Below, in pieces: positions 1-9,953 of a DNA stretch of 64,000 nt. Both the position numbers and the translations under genes were made by a program. The notes below the pieces were generated by a model, which saw only the letters and a list, made by a program, of their open reading frames with translations, was not told the DNA's origin and did no database searches. Source of the DNA: Acinetobacter portensis (GTDB taxonomy: Bacteria > Pseudomonadota > Gammaproteobacteria > Pseudomonadales > Moraxellaceae). The stretch covers positions 1-64,000 of the forward strand of contig NZ_LWRV01000091.1 of the NCBI RefSeq assembly GCF_009372215.1, written 5' to 3'. Within the stretch, counting starts at the first letter, position 1. The number at the start of each line of letters is the position of its first letter.

Positions 1-876
1 GTTTTTAGGATTTGGCTATATCGCTCCAAGAAACCTAGCGTAACTGCAATTGGCGTACGTTGCTCACCAAGTCGTTTCAGTAAAGTCCCATCAACACCTG
101 CATCTAACATTGTATTTACATCTTTTGCATTTGTATTATGCACAAGAACTTTAAGATTATTTTTATGCGCTTCATCTACAATTGTTTTGATAACTTCTTT
201 ATTGATGACTGTTTGATTGGTGACACCATCAAATACAACCACATCTGATTTATTTTTTACCAATTCTTGTACAGAAGCACGAGCTTGTGCCGGTGTATCC
301 ATAGGTAAGCGTACATGGTCATTACACCATTTTAGCTCCTCATCTTTTAGATCACCACAAGCATAATAGCTACCTGCATTTAAAAGAACAGCACCCGCCA
401 CAAATATACGTGGACCAATAATCTCACCTTTCTTTATTTTATCTCTTACTTGATAAATATAAGGTTGAAAATCGATAGGTGAAAACGTAGATGTAAAACC
501 ATTTTCTAAATGTCCACGTAATCTACGTGGTCAAATCTCCATTAATAAAAGCTTGTGCGGTTACTTCACTTCTCGCTGGCATTTGCGGAGGCATATCATA
601 AAAATCCCAAAACAAATGTAAATGCGCGTTAATTAAACCCGGCATAACTGTTTTGCCTTTAGCATCGATAATTTGCTTTGCTTTTTCCTTTATTTTTCCT
701 GTTTCAATGGCCTTAACTTTGCCATTTTCAATAATGACATTTGCATTTTTAATTAGGTCTGAACCCGTACCATCGAATATCGTTGCATTTTTAATAATAA
801 GATCCGCTGCATTGACATGCCCGCAAACCATTGCAGAAAGTAAAAGGGTTTTTGTGATTATTTTATTCAATTTCAT
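1..876 (-). pseudogene. Secreted amidohydrolase-family protein, frameshifted and cut by the window edge
   Basis: The first part of a metal-dependent amidohydrolase (imidazolonepropionase-like) gene on the minus strand. I start it at the ATG at 876, which has a GGAG box seven bases upstream; a TTG start at 888 is less likely. Residues 1-24 look like a Sec signal peptide ending in VNAA, so a periplasmic or secreted hydrolase is expected. A metal-ligand HxH (AHLHLF) follows near residue 85. The frame stops at 523, but an uninterrupted frame with sensible protein (RGHLENGFTS, IIGPRIFVAG, LVHNTNAKDV) continues from about 530 to base 1, offset by one base. This means one base gained or two lost near 514-530, within a perfect hairpin. 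The substrate is unknown. It may be a pseudogene, or a sequencing error. Confidence 0.72.
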
Positions 877-1055
877 TTTTATCTCCAATCTTATAGATTG
901 TTTACAACTTCATAGTTTTAGTTTTAATAAATGATTTATTAACTCATTAATTATTGATGAATAATACAACAAAAATATATAAATTACATACTACATCACA
1001 TTTAATCCATTTACATTGACACCTCTTATTCTTTTTTCTATTTAAGCTATCAATT

Positions 1056-1086
1056 AAAAAAGGCGCTCTATAGAGCGCCTTTTTTA
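1056..1086. terminator. Bidirectional terminator after ddc
   Basis: A perfect 20-base palindrome (1061-1080, arms of GGCGCTCTA type) is flanked by A5 on the left and T6 on the right. It lies just past the ddc stop codon and can end transcription arriving from ddc on the minus strand. Confidence 0.85.
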
Positions 1087-1099
1087 CACAAGCAAATGA

Positions 1100-2632
1100 T
1101 TAATCAATTGCAGGTGTATATGTACCGTCTGCGATTGCATCTTTAATACGATCCGCTTCTGCAAGCACTAGTGCAAGCAAATTCTTCACGTTATCTAAAG
1201 TTGCAACTGGGCTTAAAGTGGTCATTTTCAATGATTGATTTTGACCAACTTTGGTTACACCAATATTTGCTTCACCACGGGCAAACAATTCGTCTGCTAC
1301 GTTTTGGTTCAGTGTATCGAGTAATTCTGTAGGGTAACCCTCAGGAATTACACGGAACAACACAGATGCGAATTGTGGATCAACCAACATTTCTAGACCA
1401 TCTGTTGCTTCGATATACGCTGCAACATCACGTGTTAAACCAACACCGTGATCGATCATCGAACCGTAAAGTTCTTCACCCAATGCTTCAACTGTCATCC
1501 ACAATTTCAACGCATCGAAACGACGAGTTGTTTGTAGAGACTTAGACACAAGGTTTGGTACACCATGCTCTTCATCATAAGCTGAGTTTAAGTACTCCGC
1601 TTCATAATGCATGAAACGATAGTTCGCTTCATCTTTCAGCAAGAATGCGCCACAAGAAATCGTTTGGAAATAATGCTTGTGGAAATCAAGCGTGATTGAG
1701 TCAGAAAGTTCGATACCATCTAACATGTCACGGAAATCATTCGATAAAATTAAAGCACCACCCCATGCTGCGTCGATGTGCATCCACGCGCCATACTTGT
1801 TGGTGATTTCACGAATTTCTTTCAGTGGATCAATCGCGCCCGCGTCAGTTGTGCCCGCAGTTGCAACCACACATGCCACGATTTTGCCTTCAGCTTGAAG
1901 GTGCGCCATGGTTTGCTCTAAAGCAACCACATCCATCTGTGCGTTGTCGTTCACTGGAACAGTCACTACAGATTGGAAGCCCATGCCCATCATTGCCATG
2001 TTCTTTTGCACAGAGAAATGCGCATTTTCAGAACAGATGACTTTAACGTTACGCATAGCCTCATTAGGTACGCCATCACGCTGAACAGACCACGGATTGC
2101 CGTTTTCGTCTTTCCAGTTTTTCGCGATGCACGCATCACGCGCAAGCAAAACGCCCATCAAGTTAGACTGCGTACCGCCAGAGGTGAACACACCTGCTTG
2201 ACCTGCACCGTAGCCCACTTTTTGGCGAAGCCAGTCGATTAACTGAACTTCCATCAAAGAACCAGCCGGGCTTTGATCCCATGAGTCCATTGATTGGTTG
2301 GTCGCGTTAATCAACACTTCTGCGATTTGGCTAGTGACCATTGTTGGGCAATGCAAATGCGCTAACGAGTGTGGATGATGTACTTTTAAGCTTTTATTTA
2401 AGAAAAGCTCAACCATACGATCAAGAGACTTCTGTACCCCCATACCTTCTTTAGAAGGATTGAACGCGATTGCAGAGCGAAGCTCTTTGATGCTACCGCC
2501 CGTGTACATTTTGTCATTTTGCAACCATGCAGAAACGGCTTTTACCGCCTCGCCCATTACTGACTGATAGTCAGCAATGGATTGTGCATCATTGCAGAAT
2601 AACGCTTTACGATGTTCTGCAAAATCAACCAT
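1100..2632 (-). CDS. ddc: L-2,4-diaminobutyrate decarboxylase
   Basis: PLP-dependent group II decarboxylase, 510 aa. It removes CO2 from L-2,4-diaminobutyrate to give 1,3-diaminopropane in the cytoplasm. Family hallmarks are present: TSGGTQSN near 150-157, the HIDAAWGG stretch with the cofactor-pyridine Asp at about 287, and the Schiff-base lysine at about 319 in the FHKHYF motif. Length is typical of the Acinetobacter enzyme. The ATG at 2632 lies three bases beyond the dat stop, so the two genes are almost certainly translated from one message and supply consecutive steps. Glutamate or tyrosine decarboxylase activity is an alternative within the fold, but the dat partner makes diaminobutyrate by far the likeliest substrate. 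Confidence 0.93.
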   Translation of the reverse strand: MVDFAEHRKALFCNDAQSIADYQSVMGEAVKAVSAWLQNDKMYTGGSIKELRSAIAFNPSKEGMGVQKSLDRMVELFLNKSLKVHHPHSLAHLHCPTMVTSQIAEVLINATNQSMDSWDQSPAGSLMEVQLIDWLRQKVGYGAGQAGVFTSGGTQSNLMGVLLARDACIAKNWKDENGNPWSVQRDGVPNEAMRNVKVICSENAHFSVQKNMAMMGMGFQSVVTVPVNDNAQMDVVALEQTMAHLQAEGKIVACVVATAGTTDAGAIDPLKEIREITNKYGAWMHIDAAWGGALILSNDFRDMLDGIELSDSITLDFHKHYFQTISCGAFLLKDEANYRFMHYEAEYLNSAYDEEHGVPNLVSKSLQTTRRFDALKLWMTVEALGEELYGSMIDHGVGLTRDVAAYIEATDGLEMLVDPQFASVLFRVIPEGYPTELLDTLNQNVADELFARGEANIGVTKVGQNQSLKMTTLSPVATLDNVKNLLALVLAEADRIKDAIADGTYTPAID

Positions 2633-2635
2633 GTC

Positions 2636-4009
2636 TTACGCGCCTCGAGTTGCAACAAGCGCTTCAGCGATTGCTTTCTTAAAGCGAGCAACAGCTTCAA
2701 CACATTCGTCATGCGTGATAATCAGTGGGCAAAGTAGACGAATCACTGTACCGTTACGACCGCCTTTTTCGAGCAACAATTTGTTGTCGAAGCATGCCGC
2801 TTGAATTGCTGCTGCCAATTGACCATCACCTGGCAATGAGCCCATGTGATCCGCCGGTTGACGTTCATCAACAATTTCAACACCAAGCATCAAACCACGA
2901 CCACGTACGTTGCCGATACATGGGAATTCTACTGCTAATTTTTTAAATTCAGCTTGTAAGAAATCACCACGCTCTTGCGCATTTTGAGCCAAGTTTTGTT
3001 CTTTAATGGTTTTGATTGTTGCAAGACCAGTACCCATAGCCAATTGGTTACCACGGAATGTACCCGTGTGACCCGCTGGCTGCCAAGCATCAAACTTACG
3101 TTTAATACCAAGCACTGCTAGAGGTAAGCTGCCACCTACCGCTTTAGACATCACCACAACATCAGGTTCAATACCTGCATGTTCAAAGGCAAACATTTTA
3201 CCTGAACGTGCAAAGCCCGCTTGAACTTCATCAAGAATCAACACGATGTTGTGCTTTTCAGTCACTTCACGGATTTTCTTCAACCATTTAACCGGTGCTG
3301 TTACCACACCGCCTTCACCTTGAATTGCTTCAAGAATTACAGCTGCTGGTTTAGTTACACCGCTTTCAACGTCTTCAATGAAGTTTTCGAAGAAATAAGT
3401 TAATGCATCAACACCCGCTTCACCACCAATACCCAATGGGCAACGGTATTCATGCGGATACGGCATAAATTGAACACCCGGCATTAAGCCATTCACAGCA
3501 TTTTTAGCAGACAAGTTACCTGTCATTGCTAAAGAGCCGTGAGTCATACCATGGTAACCACCTGAGAAGCTGATTACAGAACTACGACCAGTGTAAGTTT
3601 TTGCTAATTTAATTGCTGCTTCTGTACCATCTGCACCAGACGGGCCACAGAACTGTAGGCAATACTCAGCCTTACCACCAGGTAATTGCTCAAGTAGTGC
3701 TTCAGTGAAAGCATCTTTTAAAGGTGTTGTTAAATCCAAAGTATGCAACGGTAAACCGCTTGCAAGTGTGTCTTGGATACTTTGAATGACCGCAGGGTGA
3801 TTATGGCCTAATGCCAATGTCCCTGCCCCAGCTAAACAATCGAGGTACTCTGTACCTTCAACATCGGTAACCCAGCAGCCTAAGGCTTTTGCTATCGCAA
3901 GTGGAAGTTTACGTGGATAGCTACGAACATTAGATTCCATTTGACTTTGGCGAGTTAAATAGTATTCGTTAGTAGACTTAGGGGCAGGATTTACTGAAGA
4001 AACGCTCAT
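2636..4009 (-). CDS. dat: Diaminobutyrate--2-oxoglutarate aminotransferase
   Basis: Class III PLP aminotransferase of 457 aa that makes L-2,4-diaminobutyrate from aspartate semialdehyde, with glutamate as amino donor. Visible family features are the phosphate-binding [10 protein letters not shown] around 122-131, the cofactor Asp in [10 protein letters not shown] (D260) and the catalytic lysine in [10 protein letters not shown] (K289). It is first in a two-gene unit with ddc, and together they form the 1,3-diaminopropane pathway. Diaminobutyrate can also feed siderophore synthesis, but no siderophore cluster is visible nearby. The 452-base region upstream carries repeated boxes that could control the unit. 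The ATG at 4009 is the natural start. Confidence 0.93.
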   Translation of the reverse strand: MSVSSVNPAPKSTNEYYLTRQSQMESNVRSYPRKLPLAIAKALGCWVTDVEGTEYLDCLAGAGTLALGHNHPAVIQSIQDTLASGLPLHTLDLTTPLKDAFTEALLEQLPGGKAEYCLQFCGPSGADGTEAAIKLAKTYTGRSSVISFSGGYHGMTHGSLAMTGNLSAKNAVNGLMPGVQFMPYPHEYRCPLGIGGEAGVDALTYFFENFIEDVESGVTKPAAVILEAIQGEGGVVTAPVKWLKKIREVTEKHNIVLILDEVQAGFARSGKMFAFEHAGIEPDVVVMSKAVGGSLPLAVLGIKRKFDAWQPAGHTGTFRGNQLAMGTGLATIKTIKEQNLAQNAQERGDFLQAEFKKLAVEFPCIGNVRGRGLMLGVEIVDERQPADHMGSLPGDGQLAAAIQAACFDNKLLLEKGGRNGTVIRLLCPLIITHDECVEAVARFKKAIAEALVATRGA

Positions 4010-4461
4010 ATCGAATTACCATCTCTGATATGGGTTAAAAGAAATAAGTCGGGTGACTTGCGGTCTTTTGACTCGGTGCTTTATGGTTCTAGTTCGTACG
4101 TTTTTTTGTGCATCGTAACTAGAGGGCGGATAATACCTAATTTTTCTAAAAAATAAACACTTTTAAGAAATAAAGTTATCCTAATTTTATCGGAAAGTTA
4201 TCTTAGTCTAACCGATAGAGTGAATTATCATCTTAGCCTATGACAAATGAAAGAAAAGCCTATTTTTTGTTATATATTTCCAATACGAACAATCAATTTT
4301 AAATAACTCCCTAAGATACTAAAATTTAATGCTTTTATTAAATGGAATTTACGAGCAATAAAAATACTTTTTACATACAAACTACAGTTTATGCATAAAT
4401 CAAACATAAAAAAATTTTATGCTATAAACCATATAACTACAGCTAAAAATTAGGAATAAAT
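4010..4461. other. Divergent intergenic region with repeat boxes
   Basis: The 452-base spacer between dat (minus) and the SIMPL gene (plus). No credible gene is visible. It holds arms CTAGTT (4089-4094) and AACTAG (4117-4122), two near-identical 12-mers AAAGTTATC(C/T)TA at 4172-4183 and 4194-4205, and arms TATCGG/CCGATA at 4188-4193 and 4212-4217. The rest is AT-rich promoter-like DNA. Confidence 0.7.
4172..4217. promoter_or_regulatory. Candidate operator: direct repeat plus inverted repeat upstream of dat
   Basis: AAAGTTATCCTA (4172-4183) recurs as AAAGTTATCTTA (4194-4205), exactly 22 bases apart, or about two helical turns. A related TTATCATCTTA occurs at about 4225-4235. TATCGG (4188-4193) and CCGATA (4212-4217) form an inverted repeat around the second copy. 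This arrangement fits a dimeric DNA-binding regulator. It lies 160-200 bases upstream of dat and about 245-290 upstream of the SIMPL gene. Which gene it serves, and what binds, are unknown. Confidence 0.45.
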
Positions 4462-5166
4462 ATGCGTTATTTTTACACCACTTTAGCACTTGCATTAACT
4501 ACTGCCATTTCTGCACCTGCATTTGCACAAGATAATAATGCTTTAAACTACAATGTACTCAATATTCAAGCAGAAGCATCTCGTGAAATTTCAAACGATG
4601 AAATGACCGCTGTTTTATATATAGAAAAATCAAATAAACAACCTGCTCAACTTGCATCTGAAATTAATCAGCTGATGACGCAAGCAATAAATACTGCTAA
4701 AAAGTATTCTCAAATAAAGTTTGAAACAGGTTCACAAAGCACCTATCCAGTTTATGATAATGATAATCGCAAAGTAAAAGAATGGCGCGGACGTGCTGAA
4801 ATTCGTTTGGAAAGTAAAGACTTTAAAGCTGCAAGCCAACTCATTAGTGAACTACAACAAAACTTCCAAACGCAATCGATCAATTTTAATGTTTCAGATA
4901 GTCAGCGTAAAAAAGTAGAAAATGAACTGATGGTTGAGGCATCGAAGAACTTCCAACAACGTGCACAATCTTTAGCTCAAGCATGGAATAAATCAAGCTA
5001 TCAACTTATCAATATTAATTTAAATACAAATAGTTATAGCAATAGACCTGTGCCTCTTATGGCAATAATGAAAGCTGCAAGCGCAGATGTTATTCCTGAA
5101 CAGGAGGTGGCGAGTGGTGAATCTCAAATTACTGTCAATGCGAACGGATCTATTCAATTAAAGTAA
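4462..5166 (+). CDS. SIMPL (DUF541) periplasmic protein
   Basis: A 234-aa protein with a clear Sec signal peptide (residues 1-22, ending PAFAQ) followed by a SIMPL/DUF541 domain. The domain is recognised from the start NIQAEASREISNDEMTAVLYIE, the alternating tail ending ITVNANGSIQLK and the overall length. Homologues are periplasmic or outer-membrane-associated and have been linked to stress tolerance, but no reaction is known. AGGA lies about eight bases before the ATG. The gene is a single unit closed by a strong hairpin. The upstream region is shared with dat, but common regulation is not shown. Confidence 0.8.
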   Translation: MRYFYTTLALALTTAISAPAFAQDNNALNYNVLNIQAEASREISNDEMTAVLYIEKSNKQPAQLASEINQLMTQAINTAKKYSQIKFETGSQSTYPVYDNDNRKVKEWRGRAEIRLESKDFKAASQLISELQQNFQTQSINFNVSDSQRKKVENELMVEASKNFQQRAQSLAQAWNKSSYQLININLNTNSYSNRPVPLMAIMKAASADVIPEQEVASGESQITVNANGSIQLK

Positions 5167-5176
5167 TCAATATTGT

Positions 5177-5216
5177 ATCAAAACTGCATGAGTCACTTGC
5201 AGTTTTGATCTAATTT
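5177..5216 (+). terminator. Terminator after SIMPL gene
   Basis: Perfect 12-bp stem (ATCAAAACTGCA 5177-5188 with TGCAGTTTTGAT 5198-5209) and a 9-base loop, followed by CTAATTTT. It starts 11 bases after the stop codon. Confidence 0.75.
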
Positions 5217-5318
5217 TATATGAATATTATTAAAACAACTCCAACAATAACTCTATTTAATTTTAATTTTAAAACAACTAAAGTAACACTTCGAGTTTGA
5301 CCTTACTCTTTATAACCA

Positions 5319-5915
5319 ATGCTTATACAAAATCTAAATCTCTATTTATTTCATATTTTTAATGTTCCTGAAAATGCATCTAATTTCATGATGTCATATG
5401 CAACTTTTATTGCACATGACTTGATATATATTCTATTTATCATGTTTATTCTTGCTTGGTTTATTGGCAATAATAAAATTAAAAAGAATATTTTAAAGGC
5501 TTTTATTTTCACAACAATTACATTATTTATTAGTGAACTTTTATCTTATGTTTTAAATACGCCAAGACCATTTGTCATGGATGTTGGTGAAACCATTCTA
5601 GTACACGCTCCTACAGGCTCATTTCCTAGTAATCACATGAGTATTTTGAGCGGACTCGCTTTCTCATACTATTTTTCATCGCAACGACAATTCGGTAAAT
5701 TACTGATTGCGGTTGCTTGGCTTGTGGCATGGGCGCGTGTTTATGTAGGTGTTCATTTCCCGATAGATATGTTTGGTGCCTTCTTCTTTGCTTTTATTGT
5801 TAATATTTCAGGTTTGAAGCTTTGGAATATATATAAAGATCGCCTTATGGCATGGGTGATGATAGTTCACCGCAAAGTATTCGCCTTTTTAATTAATAAA
5901 GGTTTAATCCAATAA
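5319..5915 (+). CDS. PAP2-family membrane phosphatase (undecaprenyl-diphosphatase type)
   Basis: A 198-aa integral membrane protein with about five or six hydrophobic segments. It carries the PAP2 signature: motif 1 as TPRPF (81-85), motif 2 PSNH (103-106) and motif 3 as ARVYVGVHFPID (139-150, catalytic His146). Such enzymes dephosphorylate lipid diphosphates, often undecaprenyl diphosphate for recycling the cell-wall carrier. The lysine usually seven residues before the motif 1 Arg is replaced by serine here. The start has no strong ribosome site; the ATG at 5319 gives a normal length. It sits alone, between the SIMPL gene and the convergent ppk2. Confidence 0.82.
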   Translation: MLIQNLNLYLFHIFNVPENASNFMMSYATFIAHDLIYILFIMFILAWFIGNNKIKKNILKAFIFTTITLFISELLSYVLNTPRPFVMDVGETILVHAPTGSFPSNHMSILSGLAFSYYFSSQRQFGKLLIAVAWLVAWARVYVGVHFPIDMFGAFFFAFIVNISGLKLWNIYKDRLMAWVMIVHRKVFAFLINKGLIQ

Positions 5916-5992
5916 GAGAAAGTAATCAATCAGCATATATTTAAATTATGGTTAATCACCTAATTACAGTGATTGATCACCCCTATTCCTAA

Positions 5993-6016
5993 AAAAAGCT
6001 CCCTAAGGAGCTTTTT
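5993..6016. terminator. Bidirectional terminator between the PAP2 gene and ppk2
   Basis: AAAAAGCTCC (5993-6002), loop CTAA, GGAGCTTTTT (6007-6016). T-runs flank both orientations, serving the convergent PAP2 and ppk2 genes. Confidence 0.85.
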
Positions 6017-6021
6017 ATTTA

Positions 6022-6945
6022 TTAGTCATCTTTGGTTTCAAAGCCATTTTTAAATAAGTGGTTCGGCACCTTTACAATCAATGAATCCACTTTGGTATGC
6101 ATATTCAAATCTTTATTTGGATAATCTAATTGCTGTAAAAAATAACGAATACAATTCAAACGTGCACGTTTTTTATCATCAGATTTAATAATTGTCCAAG
6201 GCGCATCGGCTGTATGCGTATGAAAGAACATTTGATTTTTGGCTTCAGTATATTCATCCCAACGATCAAGAGACTGAATATCAATGGGTGACAATTTCCA
6301 ATGCTTCAACGGATCATCACGACGTGCAATAAATCGTCTTAATTGCTCTTCACGACTCACCGAAAACCAAAATTTAAACAAATGAATACCTGAATTTACC
6401 AACATACGTTCAACTTCAGGAGTTTGTCTCATGAATTGAAGATATTCATGTGGCTCACAAAAACCCATAACACGTTCAACGCCTGCTCGGTTATACCAAG
6501 AGCGGTCAAAGAAAACCATTTCACCCGCTGTTGGTAACTCTTTCAGATAGCGTTGGAAATACCACTGACCTTTTTCTAAATTATTGGGCTTATCTAAAGC
6601 AACAACGCGAGCTCCACGCGGATTTAAATGTTCCATGTAACGCTTAATTGTGCCACCCTTACCTGCAGCATCACGCCCCTCGAATAAACACACAATTTTT
6701 TGTCCAGTTTCTTTAACCCAACTTTGAACTTTCAATAACTCTATTTGTAATAATTTTTTTTGAGCTTCATACGTTTGCCGCGTCATTCTTGTTTTATATG
6801 GGTAATTTTCTGGTAAATCATTTCTTGAACCATCCTCAGACTCTTGCTTCCCCTTGTAGGCTAAAACCGTATTTTCAAAAATAGGTAAATGCTTATTATC
6901 TTGACTTTCAATGACTTCAAATGGTCCTAATTGATGTTGATTCAT
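6022..6945 (-). CDS. ppk2: Polyphosphate kinase 2
   Basis: PPK2-family kinase of 307 aa that moves phosphate between inorganic polyphosphate and nucleotides in the cytoplasm. Visible features are the Walker A GRDAAGKGG (90-98), the lid-type RSWYNRAGVERVMGF near 147-161 and the DDPLKHWKLSP segment further on. It has one PPK2 domain. The long class is normally taken as GDP- or ADP-phosphorylating, but the subclass cannot be fixed by eye. The ATG at 6945 has AAGGGA about six bases upstream. A CYTH/CHAD protein at 33.5 kb could touch the same polyphosphate metabolism, but it is not linked to this gene. Confidence 0.92.
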   Translation of the reverse strand: MNQHQLGPFEVIESQDNKHLPIFENTVLAYKGKQESEDGSRNDLPENYPYKTRMTRQTYEAQKKLLQIELLKVQSWVKETGQKIVCLFEGRDAAGKGGTIKRYMEHLNPRGARVVALDKPNNLEKGQWYFQRYLKELPTAGEMVFFDRSWYNRAGVERVMGFCEPHEYLQFMRQTPEVERMLVNSGIHLFKFWFSVSREEQLRRFIARRDDPLKHWKLSPIDIQSLDRWDEYTEAKNQMFFHTHTADAPWTIIKSDDKKRARLNCIRYFLQQLDYPNKDLNMHTKVDSLIVKVPNHLFKNGFETKDD

Positions 6946-7471
6946 CTAATTTCCCTTATCCACACTCTTAAGTTTTAATTAACTATCTGGCTTTAATATA
7001 AGTTCTTTTTACATGAATAATTCACTAAAAAGGATGCCATATGACACGATTATTAGTAAAAAAATTTGATATTTTTATGCTATAATTTAGTGAAGAATGT
7101 ATAAGCTTATTCTATTTTAATCTCCGTAAATAAATTAAAAACCAGACGATTTTAAGAGCATAAATATTTAATTTAAAACATAATATTTAATAAAAAATTT
7201 AATTCATGATGAACAATATAAAATTAAAGAGGAAGCTAAAGCAGAAATTACAAACACATCTCGTTGTTTTATTATCAACATCGAAATACAGATTCGAATT
7301 TAAAATCCCACAACCAAGTGGCACAGTCATTTCATAAGAAATTATTTAGAATATATTCATTTAATTTTTATAAGATTTAATTTGAGATGTAGTTTTAATA
7401 AAATTAACCAATAACAAAAAAGGCTTAACTCTTTACAGAATTAAGCCTTTCAGTATCTATCAAAAAACTAA
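6946..7471. other. Long AT-rich intergenic region
   Basis: 526 bases between ppk2 and the end of proB. It contains the proB terminator at its right end. One small open frame (7206-7337, plus, 43 aa starting MMNNIKLK) has no ribosome site or recognisable family, so I do not call it a gene. The stretch is very AT-rich and otherwise featureless; it could be a decayed gene. Confidence 0.55.
7419..7450 (-). terminator. Terminator after proB
   Basis: AAAGGCTTAA (7419-7428) pairs with TTAAGCCTTT (7441-7450) across a 12-base loop. In the minus direction the stem is followed by TTTTTGTTATT. It lies about 20 bases past the proB stop. Confidence 0.75.
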
Positions 7472-8605
7472 TTAATAAATTGCCATATGATTTCGATGAA
7501 TCATCTCAAGAGAACGTGCTTCACCTAAAACCTGATGAACTTTATCTGAAGATAAGCCTTTTACGATTTCAGCTGAACGTGAACTAAAATTCACACGACC
7601 AACCGCAACGCGCCCACCATCGACATCTACACATTCAACCACATCACCACGCTCAAAGTGCCCTTCCACCGCTTTTACACCCACAGGCAACAAACTACGG
7701 TGGTTTTCTTTAATGGCTTTTACAGCGCCATGATCAATCACCAAACGACCTGCCGTTTGTAAGTGCGCAGCAAGCCATTGTTGATGTGCTGTCATACGAT
7801 CATTATCTGCAATAAATAATGTTCCTAATAGCTCACCAGACATTAACCGTGAAAGCACACGCTCACTTTCGCCACTTGCAATGAGTGTTGGACAACCCGA
7901 TTTTGCAGCTAAACGTGCAGCACGAACTTTGGTCAACATACCACCACGACCAAACTTACCGCCACCACCTGCCATATCGAACAGACTTTCATCTAAGGCG
8001 CGAACTGTGTCAAAAAGTTTAGCATTAGGATTCGAGCGTGGATCTGAATCAAACATACCTTGTTGGTCAGTTAAAATGATGAGTAAATCACCATGCACCT
8101 GACCTGCCACCATTGCAGCCAAAGTATCGTTATCACCAAAGCGAATTTCATCTGTAGATACTGTGTCATTTTCATTGATCACAGGAATCACACGCCAATC
8201 AATTAAGTGTTGCAATGCATCACAAGAATTTAAATAGCGTCGACGATCTGCCAAGTCATCATGGGTTAAAAGCACTTGTGCAGTTTGAATATTCAATTGC
8301 GCAAGGATGCTAGACCAAGTTTGGATTAAACCCATTTGACCAATGGCAGCACACGCCTGAAGACTGGGTAGATCGGTGGGTCGATTCTCAAGTTTCATTC
8401 GAACCATACCTTCAGCCACAGCACCCGATGACACAAGAATGATCTCGTGTCCTGCATTGTGTAGATCTGCAATTTGTTTCGCCCAATGCGAAATTGCATT
8501 TATATCTAGACCTTGCCCGTTTGCTGTGAGTAAAGATGATCCGATTTTAACAACGATTCTTTTACAACCCTTAAGCTGACGCTGCCCATCTACCACTTCT
8601 ATCAT
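7472..8605 (-). CDS. proB: Glutamate 5-kinase
   Basis: ATP-dependent kinase of 377 aa that phosphorylates glutamate as the first step of proline synthesis. The amino-acid-kinase domain (about 15-265) shows [26 protein letters not shown] and the glycine-rich [11 protein letters not shown]. The C-terminal part (about 285-370) is a PUA domain, as in full-length ProB proteins. The start at 8605 is supported by GAGGAC six bases upstream. The gene follows obgE with a 25-base gap on the same strand, the common obgE-proB order, so co-transcription is likely. Proline feedback regulation is known for the family and not visible here. Confidence 0.96.
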   Translation of the reverse strand: MIEVVDGQRQLKGCKRIVVKIGSSLLTANGQGLDINAISHWAKQIADLHNAGHEIILVSSGAVAEGMVRMKLENRPTDLPSLQACAAIGQMGLIQTWSSILAQLNIQTAQVLLTHDDLADRRRYLNSCDALQHLIDWRVIPVINENDTVSTDEIRFGDNDTLAAMVAGQVHGDLLIILTDQQGMFDSDPRSNPNAKLFDTVRALDESLFDMAGGGGKFGRGGMLTKVRAARLAAKSGCPTLIASGESERVLSRLMSGELLGTLFIADNDRMTAHQQWLAAHLQTAGRLVIDHGAVKAIKENHRSLLPVGVKAVEGHFERGDVVECVDVDGGRVAVGRVNFSSRSAEIVKGLSSDKVHQVLGEARSLEMIHRNHMAIY

Positions 8606-8630
8606 CGTGTCCTCATTAACTCTTTAGAGC

Positions 8631-9845
8631 TTAACGTACGTAATGCACTTCTACATCGTTATCGTCGTCTTCATCATCTTCATCGTCATCACCCAAAATA
8701 CCAGCAAGACGTTGTTGACGACGCATTTCGCGATACGCTTCTTTAGCAGCAAGCGTTTGTTCACGTGTTTCAGCTTCAAGCTGATCACGGAATGCTTTCA
8801 TTTCTGCTGCATATTCTGGATCTTCAACTTCGCGTTCACGTTGTTCTTCAATCTGATCCATTAAGTAGTAAACCACGTCTTTCGTGCCTTCAGCCGTTAA
8901 GCCAGAAGTCTTAAAGACAGGGCCGTCCCACTGTAATTCTTCAAGAATGTGATTACACCACTCTTCACGCGTTTCTTCAGCCAATTGATCGACTTTATTC
9001 AAGACCAATACCACTTGTAGTTTTGCAAGTGTTGGTGAGAAGTTTGTTAACTCTTTCAAAATTGCTTTTGCGTTATAAGCTGGGTCTGAACCATCAATTG
9101 GTTGAACATCAACAATGTGCAACAAGATACGAGTACGTGCCAAATGTTTAAGGAAACGAATACCTAAACCTGCACCTTCAGATGCACCTTCAATTAGACC
9201 TGGAATATCCGCCATTACAAATGAGCGATAACGGTCAGCATCTACCACACCAAGGTTTGGAACCATTGTGGTAAATGGATAATCTGCAACTTTTGGTTTT
9301 GCAGCAGAAACTGCACGAATAAAGGTAGATTTACCTGCATTAGGCATACCCAACAAGCCAACATCCGCCAATACTTTAAGTTCTAAACGCACTTCACGGA
9401 ATTCACCTTTTGTTCCGTGTGTACACTTACGTGGTGAACGGTTTGTTGATGATTTGAAGTGTGTATTACCTAAACCACCATCTCCGCCCAATGCAACCAT
9501 TACGCTTTGACCGTTTTCGACCAAATCGCCAATAATATCACCAGACTCTACATCAACAATAGTTGTTCCAATTGGAACTTTTAGAAATACTGATTCACCA
9601 CCACGGCCTGCACAGTTTGCGCCACGACCATTTTTACCACGTTCTGCGCGGTATCTACGGGTATAACGATAATCTACAAGGGTAGTTGTGTCGTCGCCAG
9701 CTTGAATATGAATGCTGCCACCACGACCACCATCACCACCATCTGGACCACCAAATGGTACGAACTTTTCACGGCGAAAACTGGCTACGCCATTGCCACC
9801 GTCGCCAGCCTCTACGGTAATGACTGCTTCATCAACAAAGCGCAT
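8631..9845 (-). CDS. obgE: Obg-family ribosome-assembly GTPase
   Basis: A 404-aa GTPase acting in late assembly of the 50S ribosomal subunit. It has the glycine-rich Obg fold at residues 1-158 (repeated GGDGG/GGRGG motifs), then a G domain with P-loop GMPNAGKST, switch [12 protein letters not shown] and NKVDQL. The C-terminus is extremely acidic (a run of Asp and Glu after GILG), typical of proteobacterial ObgE. The ATG at 9845 follows AGAGGA. It lies upstream of proB in a probable two-gene unit. No rpmA or rplU genes lie next to it, although those are frequent neighbours in other bacteria. Confidence 0.97.
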   Translation of the reverse strand: MRFVDEAVITVEAGDGGNGVASFRREKFVPFGGPDGGDGGRGGSIHIQAGDDTTTLVDYRYTRRYRAERGKNGRGANCAGRGGESVFLKVPIGTTIVDVESGDIIGDLVENGQSVMVALGGDGGLGNTHFKSSTNRSPRKCTHGTKGEFREVRLELKVLADVGLLGMPNAGKSTFIRAVSAAKPKVADYPFTTMVPNLGVVDADRYRSFVMADIPGLIEGASEGAGLGIRFLKHLARTRILLHIVDVQPIDGSDPAYNAKAILKELTNFSPTLAKLQVVLVLNKVDQLAEETREEWCNHILEELQWDGPVFKTSGLTAEGTKDVVYYLMDQIEEQREREVEDPEYAAEMKAFRDQLEAETREQTLAAKEAYREMRRQQRLAGILGDDDEDDEDDDNDVEVHYVR

Positions 9846-9953
9846 ATTGCCAATCCTCTAAAAACTTTAAAACCCCATATTCTGCCACATTTTAAAGAAT
9901 TTCTCGAATAGTAATTTTCACCTATTCATTAAATATTATTCATTTTGAATGGT

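Noticed and set aside
1825-2242. Plus-strand open frames inside ddc
   Set aside because: They lie opposite a strongly conserved PLP-enzyme gene, with low-complexity Cys/His/Pro-rich translations typical of antisense shadows.
7206-7337. A 43-aa plus-strand open frame in the ppk2-proB spacer
   Set aside because: It has no ribosome site, no recognisable composition and lies in AT-rich DNA where such frames are expected by chance.
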